Origin: Amaurobius ferox
Lineage: Eukaryota > Arthropoda > Arachnida > Araneae > Amaurobiidae
Length of the DNA: 64,000 nt
Assembly: GCA_951213105.1 (NCBI GenBank)
Contig: OX578145.1
Location: 117,321,239 to 117,385,238, forward strand
Reading direction: 5' to 3'
Part shown: positions 35,001-50,200 of the stretch, piece after piece
How positions within the stretch are numbered: the first letter of the stretch is position 1
How the letters are laid out: every line of letters begins with the position of its first letter
The notes under the pieces: model-generated
Told to the model about the DNA's origin: nothing
What the model saw: the letters and a program-made list of their open reading frames with translations, nothing else
The model's database searches: none
Made by a program: the position numbers and the translations under genes

Positions 35001-38000
35001 ACAACTAACTAATTTTGCAAAGCAGTTTTATGAAAATAAATTATCAGACAAATTATTATTTGCACAGAGAAAGTATATTCCGCTAAACTGAATGATCAAG
35101 AAAACAATTTTTTCTGATAGTGAAGAGTGTTGAGATTGTGCCTAACTGAGAAACACTTCAGTCAACGGAAAGAGGAAGGTGGGAGTCAAGAAAATCAGAA
35201 ATGTATGTAAGACACAATGAAGGTGTAATTCCACTCATGATTTAAATATCCAAGTGCAAAACAGTTAGAACTCTGACTTTGCTGAAGTAAGATATTCTGT
35301 ATGTGATTCAAACAATGCCTGATAAGGAGTGAGTCATTATTTTATTAAGTGAGAAAACCAAGTGTTTAAAGAATGATGAGAAACGAAGTAAATTAGCAAT
35401 CAAGTAGTGTTGAAAAATAAACAACATTGGAAATGAAAAAATATGATTTCATTATGATTTTTGGGGGAGTAATGAAGAACAAATAAGGGAGTTTGAAGCA
35501 AAAATTAAAAAAAAAGGGGCAACAATGATAAAATTGATGGTCAATTAACCAAACTTTTACTTATCTGAACTGCCTTCTTTGCATAATCGGTACTCTGCTG
35601 CAGATGTAAAATAGGTTTTTATTTTATAATGTCACAGCAGAGTGAGTGGGGAAAGTTTGCAAATACAAGTATGTGAAAATAACAATGCAAATACAAGTAT
35701 GTGAAAATAACAATTCAAACTAAAAGTTTTTTTAACACGATAACAAATTCTTACCTTTTCTACCTTACTGATATTTTTTAGGGCTAAAACCAAATTCTTT
35801 GGCGTAATGGACTTTGATCTTTCAAAACATAAAAAGCTGAAAATTAAATAAAAACAAATCATTTCCAAATTTAAGGTGTAATAAGAAATTATATTGAATG
35901 TTATTAAATAAACTACAACTATTAAAAACATCACAGCATTAACCCTTTGCGGACGGTTGATGCGCCCGTGCGTCGACTGCGAACTTGCATTCAAGGACAG
36001 TCGTCAAGCATTCGCATCGGAGAAAACTTTACCCTAAAAGACGGCGACCATGGATGTGAGTTTTCATATGGAACATTTTTATTTGTCTACTAGATGGCGC
36101 TAAATGTCCATGCGAACAACTTCAATGTATTTTGCAGATACTTGACCTTAGCGTAGGAAGGATCAATTAATCATTTCTCCATTTGGAGTGGTGAAACATG
36201 ATTTTGTAATATAAACAAATAGAGCACTTCTTGTAGCATCAGCTATTTTATAACTGAGTTCCAGTTCTCGTTTTGATTTTAGCTTAATGATTTCGTTGGT
36301 GAATCATAGGAATATAAGAGAGTATTTTTTTTAAGTTTGGGTTTTAGAGGAATGTGCGGCAGTGAAATTATTCGTTTATTTCGGATAAAAGAATGGAAGC
36401 AATTAACGAGTATTTTGTATTGAGATTTGTATGAAAAATATACATCAAATAGAAAATAAATATTGCTTTTATTCCTGAAAAAGTAGATTTCTGTGTTGAA
36501 TAGGTGATTTTTAGTGAATTGTTTTTGAGAGTTAGGCTTAGCGCAAAAAATTAGCCCTCCTTTTGGAACAGTTCGGAAGCGAAGCGCTCCGTCCTTTGGG
36601 CCATGGCAGTTCCGGAATGCCGCCGTCCGGAAAGGGTTAAACATCTGAGCATCATAAATCAAATAAAATGTTTAGCTAATATTGCTAATATCAAACAGAT
36701 TTAATTTAAATTACAGGGCCAAAATATTTGGAGAGAAAGAGGCTCCCCCATTAACTTTCACATACATTCATATATCAATTACTCAAATCACTTTATGTCA
36801 TACTAAGTAGGAAATGCCATGATTGAAAATATTAAAATAATTTAATTGCAATAATGTTATGTTATCCATAGAGACAGTTTAAAAGTTTACTTTATGTTTA
36901 AATATCAAAGGTCCTATGGAATTGAATATAGTACTATTACAAAGAAATGAAAAAAGCATCTATATAGAAGTTTTTAATTTAGCAAGTGCAACAAAAGCGG
37001 TTATATTTTTCTTTTTTGATTAATTCCTAATGATCTACTGAACTGATTTTCAAAATTATTTTTTGATTTGAAGACTGATACTATGTAGATGAACAAAGAG
37101 TATAGAAATTCACCTCAAAAGTTACATTTTGAAAAGGGGGATCATTTGAGAATTTAACAAATTATATAATCATTATACTACTCACTACTTACATGGCTTC
37201 AATAGTTTGGTTGGAATGGTAGCATGCTATCATGCGGTGCAAGTGCTTTGAAGTTTTATTCTCATTAGATGTTAATTCTACATTTGTTCTAAAATTTATT
37301 TAGAAAAATATTTTACTTACTGGAAAAATTATTTACACTTTTTATAATTTAACATTTATAATTAATTATTTTATATTTCATGTTTTATTTTTTTTTAAAT
37401 TTAGCCGATAATACAATCAGTCTCAGAATTACTTTTATTCATAAGCATGCTTGAACGGAAAATTTTTAGGCAAATATTTCTGCAAATTCAATAAAAATAA
37501 TTTTTTTTTTAAAGAATATCTGTTCTCACTATATAATATAATCTTCAAGTCAAATCAAAAGAATAAAATATCCTGGTCCTGTAGGATGTTATTGTAAATT
37601 TCATTTTTAGTTACTTTTCGAAAAATATCTCTCGAAATCTCCCCCAAAACAAATAACACTTCTAAATATTAAAATACACAACTGGAGAAAAATGTGGTGT
37701 TTTTTGAACTGAATAACATTTCCATTAATAGTCATGTTTTTGTTGGAAAGAAGGAAATATTCAACCAAGCTAGTTTTACAACTATTTCTTAAAAAATTAT
37801 TTTTCTAAGCAATCAACAGATCAGTTAAGCTGATGAATTAGATGTTTTTAAGATGATTGATGTTAATATGTACTATTTACAAGAATAATAACAAAGTTCA
37901 AACTTTAGTTTTTCTGTGTAGATCATAACTACATGAACCAATTTCTTCCATAAAAACACTGTTATCAAAATCTTATATTTTGAATAACTTTCATTCTAAT

Positions 38001-38167
38001 CTTGCAAATATGAAAGAAATCTATCTATAGTCTTAAGTTTTATATAATTCAGTTAAATATAAAAGTTCATTTAAATGTATGTATTTAAAACTTGTAATTT
38101 ACTTACTATAAGAGCATACATATTAAGAAAACTAAAAATGTTTTCCTTACATTGTGTAAGTATTGAA

Positions 38168-38204
<37 letters not shown>

Positions 38205-41200
38205 GCGGGGCAGTTCTTGCATAACTCACTGCTAAGAAAGACATCACATTGGGCACAAAGAATTCTTTTGAGCTTAATGTTATAGCGCGGGATCAGCAAG
38301 CTCCAGGTTCCGAGTTCGAACCTATGGTCATTTTGCATAGATTTATAATATAAATCTAGCAGATATACCAGGTTTCATGATTTAAAATATGTGCAAATTC
38401 TAATAACATTATGAGATCATATTCTTCTTAAAAAATTTCCATTAAAATATTTTATTTTTAAATCCATTATAAAATTAAAATAGTATAAGAATATCTGCTA
38501 CTGCTATACAAAATAATCTTAGAGAAATCTAAAGAACAGAACAAAATATCCTGGTCCTGTTTATAAACCATTTGACAAAAATATGAAGTTTGGTTAACAT
38601 ATACCAAAATAAAGATGCTGAAATAGTAGCAAAAGATATTCCCCATAATTTCTAATTCACATGGTAGTAACTAATTAAACCCAATTCATGGCATTCACGT
38701 ATTACATTAAAATTATTTGCTTCTTCAACTTATTTGATTAATAAATTTTTGTACAATGAAAAAATATTTAAGTTGCAAAGCAATACAATTTCAAATGAAG
38801 TTTGATAATAGTCTTTTTAATGTTATTTCTGTAGAAGGGTTAATTTTGCTTTCTTAATTGATACCTTGACAACCTCTGGGCTTGTAAACTTGAAACCAAA
38901 TACTTGCAATAAGGAATAACTGTATGAAAGTTGATAAAATTTGGTCAAAAACGGTGAATTTAAATAAATAAACAGATACATAGTTTTTAATTTTTACATA
39001 TAGAGATAGTTAATTTTTAAAAGCTTTTCAATTTCTGCATATAGTACAAATGTAGATAATGTAAAACCATAATGTATGAATGAAACCCATATCAGTTAAG
39101 GTTTAGTTATATTCTTCCATTTCTTTATCACAAACATTAAAATAATAACTTTTTAAAAACCTTGAATAACTAATGGAATCCCAGGCTTATACAAATATTT
39201 TGGCACCTTATTTGCTTATCTTAATTCAAAATTTCTTTTAGGAAAAGATAGCAGCATATCCATAAACACACATAACTGTATTTTGAAGTTAATTGTCAGC
39301 TGGTTAAAGGTTACTGCATACCACACACAATACTTTTAATAGCAATATTACAAAGTAATCTGATTATTCTAAAATTCAACAATTATATACAACTCACAAT
39401 GTGAGTTGACAAAGACAGTTAAATATATAACTTTATGCAATGCAAACATATAAAAAAATCACAATGAAAAAATAAATATTTAGTATTAAGTTTTTACCTA
39501 TTTGTCAAATATAAACGTCCATTTTTAAAAGCAGCAGTAAGTGATTTGTCTTTGTTTATAAGAGTACATCTTCTTCCACCATGCCAAACTAAAATAAATC
39601 AAATTTTAAATGATTAGTTTTATTTTATTTCATTAAGAAAAATAGCTAAATCTTATAAACGTGAACACGCTTAATTAAGAATTTTAAACAAACAACATAA
39701 AAGATTATTAATAAAAGAGATAAATGAGTCAAAACTAACCTGGTAGAGGTGTTTCAGTTGGTGGCAAATTAAACAGTTCACAAAAATGTTGATTTTCATG
39801 GGACAATGATGTACCACTACAAATGTTCTGATTCACCACGAGCTGTATAAATTACAGATATCTTTTAATTAACCATACAAAATTACCTTTTTAAATTACT
39901 AATTTATTATTTGTATAAATAACTATATTAAAAAATAAAACAATATAATACCAAATTTATAAATAATGCAAATTTAAAAAACTGATTTCTCTAATAACAA
40001 ATATGATCAATTTCTATAAAATAAAATTATGAGGTACTCATAAATTAGTCACTCATACACTTTAATAGATTAATGTTTTATAGAAGCTATCTTAAAACAG
40101 TTTCTGGTAATTAATGAAACAACTAAAGACATTTTTTACTTTTAGTTGAGTTTTAATGTTTTAATCATTAAAATAAAACCATTTATTGTCCTGATTTCTG
40201 TGTACTACTAGTGAAGCTCATGAGGAAGTTTACTGAATTATTGAAAGAACTGGGGTAGTCTACTTAATTTGAACAAAAATGTTTTCAGATGTATTATTAG
40301 TATTATTAATTACTACAAACAATTTTAAAGGAAATACATGAAATTGAATGTTCCTAATGTTAAAAAAACACTTTAAGGAACACTTTTTTAAAAACTAATA
40401 ACTCATGAGATCCAATTTTCCCCACTTTGAAACACAATCTTTAAAATAAACATCAAGTGATAACAGCAATTATTGACAATTTCTCATTTTATTGGGTAGT
40501 ATAACTTAATTTAAAATTAATAAAGTCTAACCAATTCACACCGATTTAAAGTTCTAACTGATAACAAATTTAATTTTAGTTATTTTGCCCACACATGATA
40601 CTAAAACAATTAAAAATTTCAGTTAATATGAATCATCAAAATTTCTATTTGGAAACATGCAGTATTAGAATACTTCAGTACAAAAAATTAATATCAATGT
40701 AAACTATTAAAAAGACTAAATGATAAACTATTAAACAGACTAAATGAAACATAAATTTACTTTATCCAATTCTGCGCGATTGTGCTTTCTTTCCAGCTGT
40801 GCATCTGTCGGTAAATTTTTCCACAGTCTTGCTGTAGTATCATGCTTCAGTTGCACTCTTGGAAATCGATAAAATAAGTAGTCAATGATGAATAATTTGA
40901 CACCAAGATAAAAACCTAAAATAATAAAATTTTTTATAATGTTACTAATCTGTGACTTTAATGTAATTTCTTTAACATAAAGGTTCCTATTATAAAATAC
41001 AATTCTCAGAATTTTCCAGATTTCAAAAAGAATTTTTGCAACTTACAGAAACGAAATTAAGCATTTTGAGTACACTATGTGTTTTGAATAAAATAAATTC
41101 AAAATCAGTCTTTAATAAAAATTTAACAGAATAAAAAAACTCCACTAAATTAATGTTAAAGCAGACATGAAATTAAAATTTTGGTTTTAAATACAATAGC

Positions 41201-44200
41201 AAACATAATCCTTACTAAACACTGTTTGCATCTTTCAAAATGACAAAAAGACTTTCTCCAGATTTTTACTGAATTTTTTCGGGTTTTTGATGAAAAAATA
41301 CTACCTATTTTTCATGAGTTTACCTAGAGATTTTGAGACATAAAATTTATGGAGGATTTCACATTTTCCTTGAAGTGTATGAATTCTGAAATAGGCACTA
41401 ATCATAAGGATCAACTTGAAAAAAAAAAACATACAGATTCATTGGGGTTTGATTGTTATGTATCAAGATTATCTCTCTACCAGCTGTAAAGCTCGTTGAG
41501 ATAAGAATATAATGGGCTCTAGGAATCGGCTTCGAGGTATTTAGCATAAATCTCTATGAAAGAGGTAGCTTTCTTTTTTGTTGCAGCATATACGAGGCTT
41601 AAAACGACAGTCAAGTTTACAAATGACAGTAATCTTTGTTCGTGCCTTACTCAGAACCAGTAAGACCGAAGAATTGATAGGAGCATGAGGCGAAAAACAA
41701 CAATCAATACAGTGGAGAGGAGTGGAAAGAGATGCCACACGTTCCTTCTTGTCTGTCTCAGCACATGAAAGGGACTGAAGAAGGTGGGGGTAGAGGACAC
41801 GAGGTGAGACAGAATCAATTTTAAAAAGTGATCCATATCATTGCAAGTTTCGCCTTTTATATAGTATGATAGTTAAAATAAAAAACTAGTTACAGTCACT
41901 GACAAAAGGCTGTAATAGTTTTTTGAAGCTAGTGCCAGTTTTATGGTATCAAATGATTTAGAATTTTACCTGATGGTTTAGAATACTCTGTCAGGCATCC
42001 TCACATATTTTGGTTATAATTGACATTTAAATTCATACTTTTTTTTATACAATTTTGTGTCCATTTTAAGTTTTTTTGTAGTGAATAAGCACATAACGTG
42101 ATCTTTTGAAAATGCTTTTTATTTGAATTTGTGCCTATTATATTACTCAAATAGGAATGTTATTTGAATTTGAAGGAAACTCAAACCAATCAAAGTTCCT
42201 ACAAAACTGGAACTAATCACAACCTTTTAAGAATCTGTGAATCTTGAACCAATCATAATCTCCTACGAAACTCAAAGCAATCTTAAGTTTTATTGACTGT
42301 AAAGACAATTTTATATAACAAGCTTCAAATACACTTCAACTAACTAAATATGTATATTAATTTTGAAATATTGATGCGTACATATCAAAATTGGGGGATC
42401 ATTAGCATAGCAGATCAACAGTGAGCAGAGTTTCATAGTGCATGAAAAAAATGCTATACTTATTACATGTAATTTTATTATTACATGTAACAACTCTTTC
42501 CAACAATCTTTCAGCATCACCATACATTTCAATGAAAAGAAAACTTACCCTCGAATTGCAGCAATTTTTTCAAGCATAGCAAGAAAAAATGATCAATTTC
42601 TGAGTGTAATCCAATCAGAGAATCACAAAATTCAAGATATTTATTGCATTATTTATTTAAGATATTTAATTTACTAAATTAACTTGATATAAGATATTCA
42701 ATAATAGGGTTAGATTAGCAAAATGCAAATACATCATGCTTAAACATAGCATTCAAAACAATAATTTTTGCCCATGTAGGCATGAAAATGCAAGGGATGT
42801 TACAGGCATGTACCGTGTGCAAGGGATTAACAGCAATATACCGCAAACCTTGTTTGTTTTTTCTCTGTTCTAAACCAAATATCTGGATACTACACATTTG
42901 AAGTGTTTTATTTAATGGTTTTTCGTGTAAGAATTTGAACATTTTTAATGCCACCCCAAATTTTTCAAACTCAATCTAAGTTCAACCAGAAAATTTCTAT
43001 AAGAAATGCGGTGCGACTCATTTAAACTTCTAATGGAGCTGAAAACACAAAATTTTTCTTTCTCTTTATCATGTTATCACTACTCCTTTATTTATAATTA
43101 AAGTCGCAACTTGATACATTTTAAAAATTTTACACAAGCATTATCGTACATATATCTTGCTAATAGTACACATATCCTTACACACAACTTGCTAATAGTT
43201 TAAAAATGTATTTTTATGAACCCCCTCCGCTTTATTACGATGAAGTTTGTATGGCACATCACACTAATTCAAGCAAGAAACTCATTTAAACCAAAACTTC
43301 AGTCTCACACATGATCTAGTCAACACGTTGTATAATTTCTTTGATTTCGCAGATTATTTTCATCGGAAACTACAGCAGACCTAGAAATTATAAAATGGAA
43401 GACAAGAAAAAGCTGTAGGATACTGTAGTTTAGTGCATAACCTGTGCCAACTGTTCACCCCAATAGTTTCTTTCTGGTACACTTTTATAAACTCCAAGAG
43501 ATACATACAAATCTCAAGACATCAAATATATTTACCTGCAACAGTAAATAACTGATGTGCAGGAAAAATGAGAGAAGCTATGAATCCAGCAAGCAACATC
43601 ATATACAAATGTCCAGTAACTTCAGTCTGCTGCCATAGCATTAAACTGAAAGAAAATGTAAAATAATATGATCATAAACGAAACTTTAAGGTTACAATTT
43701 ATAACAAATTTCTCAAAAATTACAAAATTGATATTTGAAGAGTTTTTACACTATGATTTGAAAAAGAAACGGAAACCCAGACATTTCCTGGAAGATTTAA
43801 AAATAATTTCCATATCAGCTAAAATTTCTAGACAAAAACAAATTTAGTAAAATATTCTTTTGGCAAAATTCAATGCCAGTAATAACAAAATGCTAATAAA
43901 TATTATGAACACCGAAACCCATTTTGACCTGCCATGAAAATGTAAACAAACAAAAGCAGCATGCATGATATCAAATTATATCTAAAAGTACATGAAAAGT
44001 CTCCCATGCAAGGGGATAGGCTTTAATAAATACAACTCTGTAAAAAGAGCAAATTCCCCCTGTCATATGGGAAGTAGTTCCAATTGGCAGAAGGGCTCTG
44101 GCAATAGTGGGGTCCACTTGCCTACTAGCGGCCTGATAAAAATGCCTTGGATAAAAAATTTATAATTAATCAAAGGATGGGTTTATGAAAATATTTTTGT

Positions 44201-47200
44201 TTTAATGTAATTTGTGATATTTTGTGCAAGTGCTGAAAAAAAAAAAAAAAGGATGGATGACAGGCCAATTTTTGTATATCATAATATAAAAATCCGAGAT
44301 TTAAAATGTATGAAAAGTATATATATTTTAAAAGTTCACTAAAAATCATTTAATAATCATAAGGATTCCATTCACAGTTTGTTTGAAAGATAATTTTTAA
44401 ATCTTTCCAATGGTGTCAAGATGGAAACTCTGTGATAATATTTTAGGTCGCTAAGGAATCGATTTGTGCGAATATCAGCCAATTTTGTTGTGAATCGAGC
44501 TAAAACATAAACTAAAAAACTAATTCAAAATTTAAAAAATAACATTGAGGTGTACATATTCAAGTTCAGAAGTACTTGTGTACAAAATTTCATGATTGTA
44601 CGACGTTTAGATTTCCCGCTACAGAATGCAGACAGACACACTCACATTTTTCTTTATTATGTAAGATAAGTTTAATTTATATACCAAGCAAGTGAGTAAA
44701 ATAATTTGATATGTTAACATGAAGTCTATTGGCGAAGTATCCAGATGAAATTGGGGCAAAAACTGAAAGTGCTAGCTAGCTATAAACAGTTAGCGAGTAG
44801 CTTGTAGCACTTTGAAATCCTGTAAACGAAACAAACAAGTCTGATAAAAATAACACTTGGATTTCCTGCTATAGACTGCACAAACAGACACAGATAGTAA
44901 GATTTAACAATAAAATTTTATCACAGTATGCAAAGGGAAAACAACTGCATCTTACTATTAATGCGTGAAAATCCATGCAACAGCTTTTATTTCTAAGTCA
45001 ATAAATTATAGGTCTAGCACTTCACAAGTTTTTTAAATATAGTATTTGATCCAAGAAGTTGCAGTAAGTTCTTGAAAAATAAAAATAATTAACAGATTTT
45101 TAAATAATTTTGAGAAACCTCTAAAAAAGAAGGGAAAATCGACTCCGTCATAAGGAATATATCTTCTTTTTTAATTTTCGATCTCGAATCTTTTTTAAAC
45201 AGTAATTTTGAAAAGAGATGAAGAACCAGAATTTATAATATGTTGAAGGATTTTTTTTTTTTACAAGTTTTTAAAAGGCAGACAAATTCCAAAAAACTTG
45301 GGAAAAGGGCAACAAGGAGATCCATTTTAAAAAGTGAATTTGCAAATTAATTTTGGTGCGACAATCTCCATTTCTTTTAAAACTGAAGTTAAAAGTCTCA
45401 GTTTTGTTGTTCGTGTGTTGAAAATTTAGAACAATCGATAGTTTTTTTGTTACAGACATTTTAATTCTGGAACAATGAAAGAAATATGTTAAAAAGAGTA
45501 AAATGCATCTAGAAAATCTATCATCTAATATAATTTATGTGATAGGATCATAATTTTTTTCAAACTACAGCTGAATATATTTTAAAGGACCCCATGTGCT
45601 AAAATTTTAAAGAAAGCCTTAGTTTTTTTTTATATGAATTTGTAAAGTTTTTTTAATACATTTTGAAATTAAAATTTCATTTTGTGCACCAAAATCTAAT
45701 CTTTTATTGTTGCAAACAAATGCATTCATTGTTACAAAATAAAATTCTTCTTTCAGAAACCTCCGACTTGTACAGTACCCCCCTGGGTTTAAACTGCATT
45801 AGTAGCCCCTCCAAAATTTTTATTGCTTTATATTGCAGCTATTTATTGCCCATTTGTCAAGGTGGTTGGACCTATGTAATTGCTTTTTGTACTTGCTGAC
45901 TTATGACAAGAAGTTGTATTTTTAACTCTGCAACGAACTCACTTGACAGGTGCCACGCTAAACTTTAAATCTTCTGATTGTTTGCTTGCTCTCATGAAAT
46001 TTTTTGATGATTTTGTAAAATTTATGACTCATTTTATATGAATGAACATTTACTATTACATTTTGTGGAACATATGAATTGAGTCCTGACATCACTGGTT
46101 TCTCTCAAATTTTCAACCCTCTTTTGTTGCTTTGCGACTTATACACCTGCATATTGGGTGCCGTTTTTTATTGTTATCTTTTATTTGCTTTATACACTAA
46201 TTGCTAAAAACCTGATTGCTACATTTAGTGACTGTTAGCTGGGGGCACTGCAGCTACTAAAAATGTTAAAATTAAAAAAGTTTTATTAACGTATCAATGA
46301 AAATTTTATTGCAGCAAAGTTGTACAGTGGAATAGTATATAAAGGAGTGTAAATGAAAAAACATACATGTGCAAGAGTTAATACATAAGAAAGAAGGAAA
46401 ATTAAAAGAAACATTTACAATTTAGTGCAAAAGTCTAAACGCATATTTTTACATGCTGATTGAGGAGTAGAAATATATTTTGATGCATACCAGATGCATA
46501 ATTACACAATTTGCCAAATTCTTTGTAGGATTTGCAATTATACAATTGATGTAATCTTTCCTAAATTTTCTCAGATTTTTACATAATTTACTGGTTTCTT
46601 CTACATAGTTTTAACCCATTCCCTAAGTTTTATGATGTAGCATAGTCACCCAGTATATTTATTATGTTTTAATATAATACAATTCAAGCTCTACTAACTA
46701 TAAAATTTAAGGACAAATACTAACATATAAAATAAAATCTATTGGATTTGAATATTTTTAATTAGGTTTTCAAACTGTAAATGCATTTTTAAGAATGCTA
46801 AATAAAATCTTTATTACAAATGAAAGTATAAACAAATTAAATTAGTCTTCGCTATCAATAAAAATATCAAATGAAAAATATAGTTTTAAAGCAAGAAAAG
46901 AAAGTATTGCAGCAGTAACAGAATTGATATATATTTTCATAAATATTGAAGAAGTTAAATATTTTACTTACTTTTTCACTTTCTCCAAGCAATTTGCCAT
47001 ATGTCCCAACTGATTCTGTTAAAGAAAAAGTAATTATATTCAACTAACATTTTTGAATAATAATTTTTATTGAGAAGTTATGGTTTTATCAGCTTTTAAC
47101 TGCACTTTTTGTAAAGCTCGTACCTGTACTTTTCGTGCAACATGTAGTACTAACTGGAATTTATCAGAAACACCCATATCTGCGTCCTAATAAATAAAAA

Positions 47201-50200
47201 AAAATTATTAGAAAACAAATAACTTTGCATCTAATAAACATTCAAATTTAAATAGGAGTACACATAAGAACAGGTTAAACTTACATCATGTTCTGGCTTT
47301 CTGGTTATACTTGGTGAACAAAACCAACCTCTAAAACAGAAAGAAGATATATGTTAATCATACAGACAACATAATTAAGTGTAATAACAAATTTCAGGTT
47401 CGTCATTTATCATGTGAAAATTTGATATACTCTTTTTTAACATTTCTGTATTGTCGCATGCTTTGAAAACAGAAATAGCACTTTCAGACTATGGAGGATT
47501 GGAGAAAAACAAAGTATTAACAAGATAAGACTGTATGATATACAAAAGCCATAAAGCTTTAGTATACTGCAGTGTTATAATTTTGTGACTTTTCAGAGTT
47601 TTTCAGTCTATTTAGAAATCTGGAATCATCTTTGGACCAGACCCTTCTCAAAATTTCATGGTAATTTACTATTTAATGTCTATTTTTAACAAATTTAACT
47701 TTACTGAATGCAGGCACACATTTAGAAAGCTAAGAAAAGTGCAAATACCAGTTTGAATAATCAACACTCTTCATACTCAAATCACAAGTTCTGGTGTTCA
47801 CTAGAGATATGATAAAAAATAAGAGTCTGAAATGTATTTAAACAGATTGCATTTCGAATAAAATAAAAAATGATATATACTACAGCAGCTATGCCAAATA
47901 AGTAAGATGACTTGTGTGCAATAATTTATTTCTCAAAATTTCCTGAAAATATTAAAATGCAACTTTGAAAATTTAATGACTTAGAGAAATTTACTGTTAA
48001 TTCCATTGCAACCTAACTTTGAAAGGATGCAACATGAGGTATTGATGTACTATTCTTGTCAAACCTTGATCTTTAACTAAGTTACTGCATACATGTTAAT
48101 AATATTAATAGAAATATTAGTGTATTAAACAATAAAATCAGATAGGAAATAGTTTAGAGAACAGGTTTACATACCTAATATAATTAAGGGTTAATTGGCA
48201 AATAAGAGTAAAAAGAACCAATGGAAGAAGCCATCCATGGTATACCGTGTACATATATACCTAAAAAATAAATAAAAAAGGTCCTTATTTAATTAGTAAT
48301 TTAAATATATATACAAATTAACAGAGAAGGTTAGATTTTTAATTTTGAAGTCATTACAGCAAAACCTCATTATAATGAGCTGAAGGAGCAGTATATTGCA
48401 TTAGTTATTCTGAAATATTTGTTTAATTGAAAATCCAAGATATAGGCTCAAAAGAAGCTATTTTGCATGTTGTATTATAAAATGCAAGCACTATCTATTT
48501 TAGTTCTCCCATAAATAAAATTAAGATTAATATAGTGACAAGTAATGCAAAACATTCATTTTTGTGATAATAATCTAACATGGTTCATACTTTCCATTCT
48601 TTATAAGGAATGAAAATAGACATGCAACAATTCAGACATGAAAACCACAATGAATGTATATAGTAAGTACAAAACAAATCACGAAAACTGGAATTTTACG
48701 GATAAAACAATATCGATAGATATGGATAAAGCAATTTAGTAAATCTTACACATTAGTGAATATAGTTTTATGGGCAATTGTATTTTTGCTAAAACAAATG
48801 AGTACCCAATTTCTCTTGCTGAGTAAAATTTACACACATTTTAAATATATGTCAGAACTAATTCAATGGATTTAGTATTCACAATTTATAATGTCTCCAT
48901 TGATTGGCACCTTTTCAATACCCTACTGCTTTAGACATTCCACATAAAGTAAGTTCTACTGTATATGTTGTACCAGCAACAGAAAAATCCATGAACAGAA
49001 ACAACTGCCGTTACAGAATTTTATACATGAACTCTGTTTCCCCTTTAACAGAATATTTTTTCTGAGTAAAATTTGCATTTTGAAGAATTTTTTGTATTTT
49101 CTTTTTTTAGAGAATATCATTGATTATACATGATAGACGTGAACTATTTTAAATGCAAATTCAATAAAAGGTCATCATTCACATTTGTACGCATTCTAGA
49201 TTCAGTTTAAAAAATTGAACAAATCAAGCCAAGATTTTTATTATTATTATTATTATTATAGACATAGACTGAATAGATTTCTCAGAACTTGTTGGGCACA
49301 GAAAGACTTTCAAAATTTTAATATATAGATTATATGGTTCCAATATGAAAAAAACAAGCATGTTATAATGTAATAATGAAAGGGCTAGTTGTTATATTTG
49401 ACTGAAAAGTATGTGCAAAATTAATTATAATAAGGAAAGTATATTTAGTGTATGCATGTACAACATTTTATAGATTTGGTGACATGCACTTTAAATTGTA
49501 CTACATAATTATCAACGATAATAAACTTTAATGAAATGTATTGAGATACAAAAGCAAATCTTCTAAGTAACACAGGATAAATCAAATTAGTAACAGTATT
49601 AACCAATTTCAGAGCAAAAAAAAACAGTCTCCTTTTTCAGGATAAAAACAGTGTAAAACTCTAAGAAAAGTAGACCTACTTACCTTTGTAGGAGCAGTTA
49701 CTCCATCTATATATCCAGAAGAATGTTGCTTTTTGCCTCTGAAACCAGTTGATATTGTTACTATTACTTTCCTTATATACATAATGTATAAGGAAAGTAT
49801 TGTGACGGGGTCGAAAATTTGAATTCGAATTTTTGACGGGAGAGCATGTTTCAAGCATCCCTGATCATGAATCAAACATTTTTGAAGTGATGTCTGTGTG
49901 TCAGTGAGTCTGTGGAGACGATAACTGACGAACGAATGGACCGATTCGAACAAAATTTGGTACAAAAATCACAATCCGTGAATACTGGAAGCCTATTGTT
50001 TTTAAACGCAATCGAATGTTCAGAATCCCCCTAATTTTTTGAGTGAAATTTTGAAAAATTCATCAAAAAATCAGAACCTTTAATAAAGTTACGCAAATAG
50101 ACATTTCTTATGTAATTTTTCTTTAGAAAATGATTGACATAAACTTTAGAATGCTAGCATGAACCGTTCTCGAGATATTGCACATTTTTCAAATAAATTT

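Noticed and set aside
35837..35994. Extension of the minus-strand frame upstream of the exon at 35755-35836
   Set aside because: Only the part after the acceptor at 35837-35838 matches GRAMD4; the upstream part is intron and MITE sequence.
36279..36662. 127-codon minus-strand frame
   Set aside because: It lies mostly inside copy 3 of the same MITE family and has no recognisable domain.
38262..38333. Functional tRNA gene
   Set aside because: A- and B-box-like motifs are present, but the acceptor stem does not pair properly and there is no terminator run at the expected place; more likely a SINE remnant.
49609..49965. 118-codon minus-strand frame
   Set aside because: Mostly within the left part of the 889-bp TIR element; no domain recognised and no splice support.
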